A stretch of DNA of 21,665 nt from JBAWXE01 sp037144255 (GCA_037144255.1 JBAWXE010000042.1:1-21665), one strand, 5' to 3'; shown: positions 15,610-21,665, numbered from the stretch's first letter. Made by a program: numbers and translations. Notes: generated from the letters alone by a model not told the origin.

Positions 15610-16002
15610 ATGCATGATCTCATTTCTGAAATATTCTTCAAGACTGCACGTAGTGGAGGCAAAGGTGGCCAAAATGTGAACAAGGTAGAAACCATGGTAG
15701 AAGCATGGTTGGATGTGATCAATTCTAAAGTCTTTACACCTGAACAGAAAGAATGGATCAAAGACAAGCTCAAGAATCGTATCAATAAAGAAGGATACCT
15801 GATAGTAAGAAGCAGCGATACTCGGTCGCAACTGGAAAATAAACTTATAGCAAAAGAGCGTTTACTGGATCTGGTAGCCCAAAGCCTGTTACGCCCTAAG
15901 AAACGAAGGCCCACCAAGCCTTCTAAGGCAGCTAAAGAGAAGCGTTTAGATTCTAAACGAATAGAATCTCAGAAAAAACAAATGAGAAAAAAAGATTGGT
16001 AG
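15610..16002 (+). CDS. arfB: Alternative ribosome-rescue factor ArfB (peptidyl-tRNA hydrolase)
   Basis: ArfB releases ribosomes stalled on non-stop mRNA: its GGQ loop hydrolyses peptidyl-tRNA while a basic C-terminal tail enters the empty mRNA channel. Both parts are visible. The motif SGGKGGQNVNKVET places GGQ at residues 19-21, followed by the RF1-like fold (EAWLDV, IVRSSDTRSQLENK). The last 35 residues are packed with Lys and Arg (KKRRPTKPSKAAKEKR, then QKKQMRKKDW). The 130-residue length is normal for ArfB and far too short for RF1/RF2. The frame starts at ATG 15610; a second ATG four bases later is out of frame. The stop lies 4 bases from the stop of the convergent reductase gene. Confidence 0.93.
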   Translation: MHDLISEIFFKTARSGGKGGQNVNKVETMVEAWLDVINSKVFTPEQKEWIKDKLKNRINKEGYLIVRSSDTRSQLENKLIAKERLLDLVAQSLLRPKKRRPTKPSKAAKEKRLDSKRIESQKKQMRKKDW

Positions 16003-16006
16003 CTTT

Positions 16007-17095
16007 TTATCTGGCATCAAAGTCTATGATCACACGCTCTGTACGTGGGTGCGATTGGCAAGTAAGTACATACCCCTTACGTATTTCATCAGTTTCCAAT
16101 GAATAATTTACTTCCATTTCTACAGAACCCTCTGCTACATGTGCGCGGCAAGTACTACATACACCGCCTTTACAAGCGTAAGGCAGATCGGCACCATGTT
16201 TCAGGGCAGCATCCAAAATAGAATCGCCATTATAAGGTAAGTCCATATCAAAAGTAAGACCATCTAATATGATGCTCACTTTACTAACTGCAGTAGGATC
16301 AAAAGCATGATCGGCAGTCCATTTTTCATGGGTCACACGCGGTTGCTCGGGCGACGAGAACAATTCCATATGCACATGTGTGGATGGCATCCCTAAGTCT
16401 ATCAATTGCTGGCGAACAGAGAGAATCATTTCTTCAGGTCCGCATACAAAAGCCTCATCTATAGTCTTTACATCTATCAGTGTTTTGCAGAACTCAGTAC
16501 ACTTTTTAGCATCAATGCGTCCGTTGAACAAAGTCACTTCCATCAGTTCCCTACTCAATATATGATATACTTTCAGGCGTTGCATGAACTTATTCTTCAG
16601 TGCTTCAATAGCCTCACGGAATATGATAGTACTACGGCTACGATTGCCATATACCAGCGTAAAAATGCTATTAGGTTCTGTTTCCAGTATCGTTTTCATG
16701 ATACTCATTACCGGTGTGATACCACTACCCGCTACAAAAGCCACATAATGCTTATGAGTAATGCCTTTTTCTTTTGGGGTGAATTTGCCCATTGGGGGCA
16801 TTACATCCAGGATGTCCCCTTTTTTTAGATGATCGTTGGCATAACCTGAGAATTTCCCTTTTTCTACCTTTTTGATGGCCACACGCAATTCATTCTCCTG
16901 AGGGCTGACACAGATAGAATAAGAACGACGCACTTCTGCATCATTCATATGTTTACGAAAGGTAAGATACTGACCTGGAGCAAATCGGAATGTTGCTTGC
17001 AATTCTTCAGGCACTTCCAATGCTACCGATACACAATCTGCTGTTTCCGGGCGAACTTCTTTGACCTTTAATGAGTAAAATTTGGGAACCGACAT
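16007..17095 (-). CDS. PaaE-like FAD/2Fe-2S NAD(P)H reductase
   Basis: The 362-residue protein has the ferredoxin reductase-type FAD domain first (RRSYSIC near residues 56-62), then the NAD(P)-binding domain (GSGITPVMSI at 123-132, CGPEEM at 218-223), then a plant-type 2Fe-2S ferredoxin domain (about 275-362) with ligands C308, C313, C316 and C346 in ACKGGVCSTC and LTCQSHP. This domain order is that of PaaE, which feeds electrons to the phenylacetyl-CoA epoxidase PaaABCD. No other paa gene is in the window, and related reductases serve other oxygenases or desaturases, so the partner is open. All cofactor residues are intact. It is divergent from the DinB-type gene. Confidence 0.88.
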   Translation of the reverse strand: MSVPKFYSLKVKEVRPETADCVSVALEVPEELQATFRFAPGQYLTFRKHMNDAEVRRSYSICVSPQENELRVAIKKVEKGKFSGYANDHLKKGDILDVMPPMGKFTPKEKGITHKHYVAFVAGSGITPVMSIMKTILETEPNSIFTLVYGNRSRSTIIFREAIEALKNKFMQRLKVYHILSRELMEVTLFNGRIDAKKCTEFCKTLIDVKTIDEAFVCGPEEMILSVRQQLIDLGMPSTHVHMELFSSPEQPRVTHEKWTADHAFDPTAVSKVSIILDGLTFDMDLPYNGDSILDAALKHGADLPYACKGGVCSTCRAHVAEGSVEMEVNYSLETDEIRKGYVLTCQSHPRTERVIIDFDAR

Positions 17096-17233
17096 GGAAT
17101 GAAAATAACTTAAATATTAACAGAGTTGTAAAGGTATGAAAAATAGAGTTTAGTGTACCTATACGGGTTATACATTATATGCCTGTACATATAAGTAACC
17201 TGCTTTTAACACACAGTTCAGGTATTTACCCTG

Positions 17234-17241
17234 TACCTTTG
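17234..17241 (+). promoter_or_regulatory. Candidate -7 element for the DinB-family gene
   Basis: TACCTTTG is an exact TAnnTTTG match ending 30 bases before the ATG at 17272. It lies inside the frame that would be read from an earlier ATG at 17179, which argues for the later start. Confidence 0.6.
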
Positions 17242-17271
17242 TCAGGTATTTTCTACCCAACATTTTTTCTT

Positions 17272-17814
17272 ATGAACATTGCACCACCCCCTTCCTCACA
17301 GGATTTTGGTTTTTATAACAGATATATATTCAAAGTAAAACAGCCCGATCTGATCAATGCTTTGAAAGACAACTGGAGAGACCTACAGAAATTATATAAT
17401 AATCTAAGCCCAGAAATGCTTCAGTATCGTTACGATACCGGCAAATGGAATATGAAAGAAATCATACAACATTTGATAGATGCAGAACGCAATTTTTGCT
17501 ATAGATCTATGCGTATTTCGCGTAAAGACACAACGCCTATTCCTATTTACGATATGGATAGTTTCATTGCTAATGCACATGTAGATTCTCGCGATATCGG
17601 TAGCTTGATGAAAGAACTGGAACTTGTGCGTTCACTCACTATCAATATGTTCGATGGCATGTATCCTGCCATGCTGGAACAAACAGGACCAGCCAGAGAT
17701 GTAACGGTATCTGTACGTGCTATGGGATTTGCCATAGTTGGTCATGTAATGCACCATATGGACATCATTAAGGAACGTTACCTTACTGCTTTCAATACTA
17801 TCAGCGGGGAATGA
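17272..17814 (+). CDS. DinB-family four-helix metal-binding protein
   Basis: The 180-residue product fits the DinB/YfiT-like superfamily: a four-helix bundle that coordinates a metal with three histidines. Here these are H67 (in IIQHLIDAERN) and two of H158, H161 and H162 (in GHVMHHMDIIKERY). The YDTGKWNMKEIIQHL segment is typical of the family. Some members are thiol-dependent transferases; others have no known activity, so no reaction is assigned. I start at ATG 17272 because a good promoter element lies at 17234-17241 and the 31 codons before it do not resemble the family; an in-frame ATG at 17179 is possible. The TGA stop directly touches the stop of the convergent permease gene (together TGATCA). 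Confidence 0.85.
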   Translation: MNIAPPPSSQDFGFYNRYIFKVKQPDLINALKDNWRDLQKLYNNLSPEMLQYRYDTGKWNMKEIIQHLIDAERNFCYRSMRISRKDTTPIPIYDMDSFIANAHVDSRDIGSLMKELELVRSLTINMFDGMYPAMLEQTGPARDVTVSVRAMGFAIVGHVMHHMDIIKERYLTAFNTISGE

Positions 17815-18810
17815 TCAAGAGTGCATATTAAGTATCACCATCAGCGAACTTACTGATATCAGTATCCATAGCAATACACCCAGTACCAATGGCTTTACAC
17901 CTACTGTTCTAAGTGCCTCTTTGGATAAGGTAGTACCTATGAAGAATAAGGTAAGTGTCAGACCTTTGGTAGCACCTATCATTATACCATGTGTGATGCT
18001 ATTGAATACCTCTACTCCATTTGATGACAGAAATGTGGGCAAATAGGTATTCACTAATATGGCCAACAAAAAGTAAAAGATAAAATAAGGCCATTTGATC
18101 TTGGTATCCTTACTCTTGAATGCATATGCTGTTATAAGGCTCAATGGTATGATCCATAGTGCTCTTAATAATTTCACTGTAGTAGCTACTTTCAGAGCTT
18201 CTATGCTGTATTGCTTGGCTGCACCTACTACCGAGCTGGTATCGTGTATAGCTATGGCTGCCCATAAGCCAAAATTTTGATCGCTCAAATTGAAAAAATG
18301 CCCAATACCCGGGAATATCATCAAAGCTATTGCATTCAGTATAAATACGGTGCCCAATGCTACAGACATTTGATGTTCCTCTGCTTTGATAACTGGCGAT
18401 ACTGCTGCTATAGCTGCACCTCCGCAAATAGCAGTTCCGGATGATATCAGATAGGTTATCTTCTTATCTATACCAAAGGCCTTACCTATCAGTATCCCAG
18501 CAATAAGTGTTAATGAAATAGAACATATTGTAAATACCAGACCTTCTTTACCAGCTTGGGCCGCTTCTGTCATATTCAGTTTAAAACCAAGACCTACAAT
18601 AGATACTTGTTGTAATATCTTAGAGAATTTGGCACTCGATTTTTTATATGGATTACCTAATGAAAGCGACAAAATAAGACCCATTAATAATGCAATGGGT
18701 GGCGTCACTTCGGGAATAGAACAAAAGAGGCTGAATGGCATTGCGCATATGATCGCAATGGTGATAACAATGATCTTTGAGATGGAACTGTTAGGCTGGG
18801 TAGTGGCCAT
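17815..18810 (-). CDS. YeiH-family putative sulfate/anion exporter
   Basis: The 331-residue integral membrane protein matches the YeiH/UPF0324 family (PF03601), named as putative sulfate exporters. About ten hydrophobic helices are visible. Family hallmarks include VGLGFKLNM, SSGTAICGGAAIAAVSPVIKA, the GTVFILNAIALMIFPGIGH segment and IHDTSSVVGAAKQY. The transported anion has not been firmly shown for most members. A 25-base near-palindrome about 65 bases upstream of the ATG overlaps a -7-like string and looks like an operator; E. coli yeiH is next to the LysR-type gene yeiE, but no regulator gene is adjacent here. The gene converges on the DinB-type gene with no gap. Confidence 0.88.
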   Translation of the reverse strand: MATTQPNSSISKIIVITIAIICAMPFSLFCSIPEVTPPIALLMGLILSLSLGNPYKKSSAKFSKILQQVSIVGLGFKLNMTEAAQAGKEGLVFTICSISLTLIAGILIGKAFGIDKKITYLISSGTAICGGAAIAAVSPVIKAEEHQMSVALGTVFILNAIALMIFPGIGHFFNLSDQNFGLWAAIAIHDTSSVVGAAKQYSIEALKVATTVKLLRALWIIPLSLITAYAFKSKDTKIKWPYFIFYFLLAILVNTYLPTFLSSNGVEVFNSITHGIMIGATKGLTLTLFFIGTTLSKEALRTVGVKPLVLGVLLWILISVSSLMVILNMHS

Positions 18811-18862
18811 TTAGATTTTTATATATTTTATATGGGTGCTTAAAATTATATTTTATTGCTGG

Positions 18863-18887
18863 TAATGCAAACATTATGTTTGAATTA
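18863..18887. promoter_or_regulatory. 25-bp near-perfect palindrome upstream of the YeiH-type gene
   Basis: A perfect 7-1-7 core, CAAACAT (18868-18874) and ATGTTTG (18876-18882), is extended by TAAT (18863-18866) and ATTA (18884-18887), with one mismatched pair at 18867/18883. On the minus strand it overlaps a TAATGTTTG string resembling a -7 element. Its centre lies 65 bases upstream of the permease ATG, consistent with an operator. Confidence 0.6.
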
Positions 18888-18921
18888 TGGCCTAAAAAGG
18901 AATATGAAAGAAAAATGGCAA

Positions 18922-18950
18922 CAAAAAAGCGCAACTGATAAGTCGCGCTT
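18922..18950 (-). terminator. Rho-independent terminator of the small basic gene
   Basis: A 10-bp stem (18950-18941 with 18936-18927, minus strand) with a UAUC loop is followed by a run of U residues. Position 18933/18944 is a G-U pair in minus-strand RNA and A-C in plus-strand RNA. It begins about 25 bases past the stop of the small gene. Confidence 0.88.
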
Positions 18951-18974
18951 CATATATACCACACCTAAAAAATA

Positions 18975-19253
18975 TTAATGTTTCATTCTTTCCATTCTTG
19001 CTATAGCATTCCTTTCTGCTGATACTCTTTGGATAGATAGTTCAGAATTTGCTCCGTTTACTGTATTCCAAACCGCAACAGATTTCATTACCTGTACTCG
19101 ACGTATCCTTACATCTATAGCTCTGTTACGTACCATTCGGCCTATAGAACCTTTCAGATCCACATTCAGAGAAATACTATTAGCTTTCCTATTCAGTTCC
19201 CAAGCAAGTGTTGCTGGTTTGTAAGCGGTGTTAGCATTTAGTTTTAGGTACAT
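18975..19253 (-). CDS. Small basic protein of unknown function with its own promoter and terminator
   Basis: I do not recognise this 92-residue product. It is strongly basic (about 17 Lys/Arg against 6 Asp/Glu), has no signal peptide or membrane helix, and reads MYLKLNANTAYKPATL at the start with Arg-rich segments (RMVRNR, VRIRRVQ) and a helical ERNAIARMERMKH end. The start is set by a strong promoter: minus-strand TTTG, 20 bases, TACATTTG, ending 20 bases before the ATG at 19253; a start at 19304 would lie upstream of that promoter's transcript. A classic terminator follows. These three signals make a real gene likely although the protein is unknown. The positive charge suggests nucleic acid or ribosome binding, but that is only inference. 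Confidence 0.7.
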   Translation of the reverse strand: MYLKLNANTAYKPATLAWELNRKANSISLNVDLKGSIGRMVRNRAIDVRIRRVQVMKSVAVWNTVNGANSELSIQRVSAERNAIARMERMKH

Positions 19254-19273
19254 GTTTGCTGTGTTTGTTGATA

Positions 19274-19305
19274 CAAATGTAGATGCGGAAATGGGCCACA
19301 GCAAA
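19274..19305 (-). promoter_or_regulatory. Consensus promoter of the small basic gene
   Basis: On the minus strand, TTTG (19305-19302) and TACATTTG (19281-19274) are separated by exactly 20 bases, a full match to the Bacteroidetes housekeeping promoter. The -7 element ends 20 bases before the ATG at 19253. Confidence 0.75.
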
Positions 19306-19402
19306 TATTTTGGCCTGATTAGGAATTCGATAACTTGCTATTAGTAAGTCAATAACATACGTTGTGCGCTTGTTAATGCCTTGCATCTGAAACAGAGAAT
19401 TA

Positions 19403-19434
19403 TTTGCTTATTTGAATTTTCAATCGTAATATTG
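19403..19434 (+). promoter_or_regulatory. Promoter and embedded candidate operator of the ars operon
   Basis: TTTG (19403-19406) and TAATATTG (19427-19434, one mismatch to TAnnTTTG) are separated by 20 bases. The inverted repeat TTGAA-TT-TTCAA (19412-19423) lies entirely within that spacer, where a bound ArsR dimer would block RNA polymerase. The expected start point is about 10 bases before the arsR ATG at 19451. Confidence 0.65.
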
Positions 19435-19450
19435 CAATGAATAGATAGAT

Positions 19451-19786
19451 ATGGGAGCTACGAAAACAGACCTTTTTACAAAAGAGCAGAATGATTTGGC
19501 AGTTTTGGCCAAGGCTATTGCCCATCCGGCACGTATTGCCATTATCCAAATAATGGTAAGAACCAATGCTTGTATCTGTGGCGATCTGGTAGAGGAGCTG
19601 GGTTTGGCACAACCCACTATCTCACAACACCTAAAAGAACTAAAGAATGCAGGATTGATACAAGGTACTGTAGAGGGAACCAGCGTTTGTTATTGTATCA
19701 ACCCAATTACCTGGAACCAATTCAAGGAAGAATTAGCAGTTTTATTCAGTTATGAACCAAAGAAAACAGACAAATCTTGTTGTTAA
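19451..19786 (+). CDS. arsR: ArsR/SmtB-family arsenic-responsive repressor
   Basis: The 111-residue winged-helix protein represses its own operon and leaves DNA when trivalent arsenic binds. The helix-turn-helix is GDLVEELGLAQPTISQHLKELKNAGLI (about residues 44-70), given here as a span that includes the recognition helix QPTISQHLKEL. The classic metalloid site is recognisable: C41 and C43 in ACICGDL correspond to the ELCVCDL motif of the plasmid ArsR. Additional cysteines occur at C80 and C82 and as a terminal pair C110-C111, any of which could complete a three-thiol site. It is the first gene of the operon, 15 bases ahead of arsM, with a candidate operator inside its promoter. Substrate specificity (arsenite, antimonite or methylated forms) cannot be fixed from sequence. 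Confidence 0.92.
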   Translation: MGATKTDLFTKEQNDLAVLAKAIAHPARIAIIQIMVRTNACICGDLVEELGLAQPTISQHLKELKNAGLIQGTVEGTSVCYCINPITWNQFKEELAVLFSYEPKKTDKSCC

Positions 19787-19801
19787 AAAAACATAATCAA
19801 A

Positions 19802-20644
19802 ATGGAAACGAAAACAGATAGTGAACTGAAGGAAATAGTAAGACTCAAGTACGAAGAAATAGCCTTACAGGATAAAGAAACAAACATGTCTTCTTGCTGT
19901 GGTTCCGGTTGTTGTAGTACAGAGGTATACAACATCATGAGTGACGACTATACTCAACTGGATGGCTACAATGCAGATGCAGACTTGGGTTTAGGTTGTG
20001 GTTTGCCTACAGAGTTCGCACATATAAAAGCTGGTGATACCGTTGTAGATCTGGGTAGTGGTGCTGGAAATGATTGTTTTATTGCACGTGCTATAGCCGG
20101 TGAAAAAGGCAAGGTAATAGGTATAGATTTTACCCAAGCTATGATAGATAAAGCAAGGGCAAATGCTGATAAATTAGGGTATAACAATGTAGAGTTTCGT
20201 TTTGGGGACATAGAGAAGATACCTATCACAGCTAATGTTGCAGATGTAATTGTGAGTAATTGTGTACTGAATCTGGTACCTGATAAGGACAATGTATTAA
20301 AAGAAATATTCCGTGTATTAAAACCCGGGGGACACTTTAGTATATCTGATGTAGTATTGGTGGGCACACTACCTGAAAGTTTGTTACACGCAGCTGAAAT
20401 GTATGCCGGTTGTATATCCGGCGCTATACAAAAGGACACGTATCTCAGCCTGATACAAAATAATGGATTCAAGAACATGACCTTACAGAAAGAAAAGGCG
20501 ATCATTATACCTGATGATATTTTGAGTACATACTTGTCATCAGAACAGTTAGATCAATTCAAAAGATCTAGTATCGGTATTTTTAGCATTACAGTATTTG
20601 CAGAGAAACCCGCTGCTTGCTGCGAACCAGGTTGTTGCTCATGA
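19802..20644 (+). CDS. arsM: Arsenite S-adenosylmethionine methyltransferase
   Basis: ArsM adds methyl groups from SAM to trivalent arsenic, giving mono-, di- and volatile trimethyl forms. The class I methyltransferase core shows motif I VVDLGSGAGND (81-91), VIGIDFTQAMIDKA and FRVLKPGGHFSISDV. The three conserved arsenic-binding cysteines fit C66 (in GLGCGLP), C154 (in VSNCVLNL) and C204 (in YAGCISGA). Two extra twin-cysteine clusters occur: CCGSGCC at 32-38 near the N-terminus and CCEPGCC at 273-279 at the very end. The 280-residue length is normal. The TGA stop overlaps the ATG of the channel gene by 4 bases (ATGA), implying translational coupling. Confidence 0.95.
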   Translation: METKTDSELKEIVRLKYEEIALQDKETNMSSCCGSGCCSTEVYNIMSDDYTQLDGYNADADLGLGCGLPTEFAHIKAGDTVVDLGSGAGNDCFIARAIAGEKGKVIGIDFTQAMIDKARANADKLGYNNVEFRFGDIEKIPITANVADVIVSNCVLNLVPDKDNVLKEIFRVLKPGGHFSISDVVLVGTLPESLLHAAEMYAGCISGAIQKDTYLSLIQNNGFKNMTLQKEKAIIIPDDILSTYLSSEQLDQFKRSSIGIFSITVFAEKPAACCEPGCCS

Positions 20645-21285
20645 GAAAATATATAGCTGAACTATTAGGCACCTATGCTTTGGTATTTGCAGGTACCGGA
20701 GCCATAATCATTAATCAGGAGACAAATGGCACTATAACTCATATGGGTATAGCCATTACATTTGGCCTTGTGGTTATGAGTATGATCTATACTTTTGGTA
20801 ATATCTCAGGTGCACATTTGAATCCTGCCGTAAGTATAGCATTTACTATGGCAAAACGTTTCCCCGCAAAACTGTTAGTACTATATATAGGTAGTCAACT
20901 AATTGGTGCATTGTTAGCCAGCCTTACCCTGAAATTCCTATTCCCACACAATAGCATGTTAGGGTCTACAATGCCATCCGGTAGTGATATGCAATCCTTT
21001 ATACTGGAAGTAATACTCACTTTTTTTCTTATGCTGGTCATCTTTAATGTTGCGCATGGCAGTAAGGAACAAGGCATGTTCGCAGGTATAGCTATTGGCG
21101 CTGTTGTAGCTTTAGAGGCCTTGTTTGCAGGCCCAGTTTGTGGTGCCTCTATGAACCCTGCACGCTCTTTTAGTCCCGCCATTGTAAGTGGGCATATGAA
21201 CTCATTATGGATTTATTTAGTTGCTCCCATTATAGGAGCAGTAATGGCTATTCCTGTTTTTAATTTTATTAAAGAACCATCATGA
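20641..21285 (+). CDS. MIP-family channel (aquaporin/glyceroporin), likely arsenical channel
   Basis: The 214-residue protein has six membrane helices and both pore motifs: NPA at 61-63 (SGAHLNPAVSIAF) and NPA at 172-174 followed by the filter Arg R175 (GASMNPARSFSP). The residue after NPAR is Ser, not the Asp typical of glycerol facilitators, so by that criterion it is closer to the aquaporin branch. Its place between arsM and arsC points to movement of neutral As(OH)3 or methylated arsenicals, as AqpS does in the Sinorhizobium meliloti ars operon; this is inference from context. I start at ATG 20641, which overlaps the arsM stop; earlier in-frame codons would lie inside arsM. Its own TGA overlaps the arsC ATG by 4 bases. 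Confidence 0.9.
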   Translation: MRKYIAELLGTYALVFAGTGAIIINQETNGTITHMGIAITFGLVVMSMIYTFGNISGAHLNPAVSIAFTMAKRFPAKLLVLYIGSQLIGALLASLTLKFLFPHNSMLGSTMPSGSDMQSFILEVILTFFLMLVIFNVAHGSKEQGMFAGIAIGAVVALEALFAGPVCGASMNPARSFSPAIVSGHMNSLWIYLVAPIIGAVMAIPVFNFIKEPS

Positions 21286-21665
21286 AAAATGTACTTTTTG
21301 TTTGTGTAGAAAATAGCAATAGAAGCCAGATGGCACAAGCTTTTGCTACCATATATGGTGGCACAGATGTAAATGCTTACAGTGCCGGTTCCCGCCCTTC
21401 AGGCAAAATCAATCCAAAAGCCATTGCTGCCATGAAGGAACTGCACTATGATTTGTCTTCTCATCAATCCAAATCATTGGATGATCTTCCAAACATAACT
21501 TTTGAATATGCCATTACTATGGGTTGCGGCGATGTCTGCCCATTTGTTCATGCCAATAACAGACTGGATTGGAATATCCCTGATCCTAGAGATATGAATG
21601 AAACTGAATTCAGAGAAGTTCGCGATTTAATACGCGACAAAGTGAAGGCCCTATTACATTTACAC
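21282..21665 (+). CDS. arsC: Arsenate reductase, low-molecular-weight phosphatase type (3' end cut by window edge)
   Basis: This cytoplasmic enzyme reduces arsenate to arsenite using the fold of low-molecular-weight tyrosine phosphatases. The visible 128 residues contain the phosphate-loop CVENSNRS with catalytic C8 and R14 (the CX5R motif), the redox pair C82 and C86 in MGCGDVCP, and the general-acid DP motif at D101-P102 (NIPDPRD). C8-C82-C86 fits the three-cysteine relay of the thioredoxin-coupled Staphylococcus aureus pI258-type enzymes. The ATG overlaps the channel gene stop by 4 bases (ATGA). No stop codon is reached at 21665; family length near 135-140 residues suggests only the last ten or so are missing. 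Confidence 0.93.
   Translation, partial: MKNVLFVCVENSNRSQMAQAFATIYGGTDVNAYSAGSRPSGKINPKAIAAMKELHYDLSSHQSKSLDDLPNITFEYAITMGCGDVCPFVHANNRLDWNIPDPRDMNETEFREVRDLIRDKVKALLHLH

Noticed and set aside
17179..17271. N-terminal extension of the DinB-family protein from ATG 17179
   Set aside because: The extension contains an exact TAnnTTTG promoter element and does not resemble the family; the ATG at 17272 fits better.
19254..19304. Longer start for the small basic protein at 19304
   Set aside because: The strong promoter at 19274-19305 lies inside that extension, so its transcript could not include the earlier start.
19966..20505. Open frame of 179 codons on the minus strand inside arsM
   Set aside because: It is antisense to the conserved methyltransferase core and shows no family signature; treated as a shadow.

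Overview
The window looks like a chromosomal segment of a Bacteroidetes bacterium, probably of the Chitinophagaceae/Sphingobacteria type. The evidence is a GldH gliding lipoprotein, DUF4783, DUF2911 and DUF4139-family proteins, A-rich leaders without clear Shine-Dalgarno sites, and repeated matches to the Bacteroidetes promoter (TTTG, about 20 bases, TAnnTTTG). Lineage is inferred from gene content only. No rRNA, tRNA, CRISPR, IS element or phage gene was seen. No intergenic gap exceeds about 225 bases; the longest, upstream of 10567, holds a tandem sigma-54-like motif.

Layout. 1-660: a small secreted protein of unknown function. 669-3999 (all minus): YkuK-like RNase H-fold protein, flavin reductase, secreted DUF2911 protein and AI-2E-family permease, with terminators after the flavin reductase and the DUF2911 gene. 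4111-4695: ribonuclease HII (plus, TTG start). 4696-7088 (minus): a likely operon yicC - gldH - orphan sensor kinase. 7252-8805: EnvC-like murein hydrolase activator. 8818-10344 (minus): cofactor-independent phosphoglycerate mutase. 10567-10962: DUF4783 protein, sharing a perfect bidirectional terminator with the DUF4139 protein at 11071-12687 (minus). 12819-15113 (minus): UvrD/PcrA helicase. 15267-16002: an unrecognised acidic protein, then the ribosome-rescue hydrolase ArfB. 16007-17095 (minus): PaaE-like flavin/2Fe-2S reductase. 17272-17814: DinB-fold protein. 17815-18810 (minus): YeiH-type permease. 18975-19253 (minus): an unrecognised basic 92-residue protein with its own promoter and terminator.

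The right end (19403 to the edge) is an arsenic-resistance operon: arsR, arsM (arsenite methyltransferase), a MIP-family channel and arsC, the last cut by the window edge. The genes are coupled by a 15-base gap and two 4-base ATGA overlaps. A candidate operator sits between the promoter elements of arsR. The implied scheme is reduction of arsenate by ArsC, methylation by ArsM, and exit of neutral arsenicals through the channel; no ArsB/Acr3 pump is visible, though the operon may continue past the edge.

Besides the ars operon, the most interesting signals are non-coding: two long palindromes (15204-15225; 18863-18887), a set of terminators whose stems pair fully on only one strand, promoter -7 elements lying 5-7 bases from start codons (possible leaderless mRNAs), and convergent genes whose stop codons touch.
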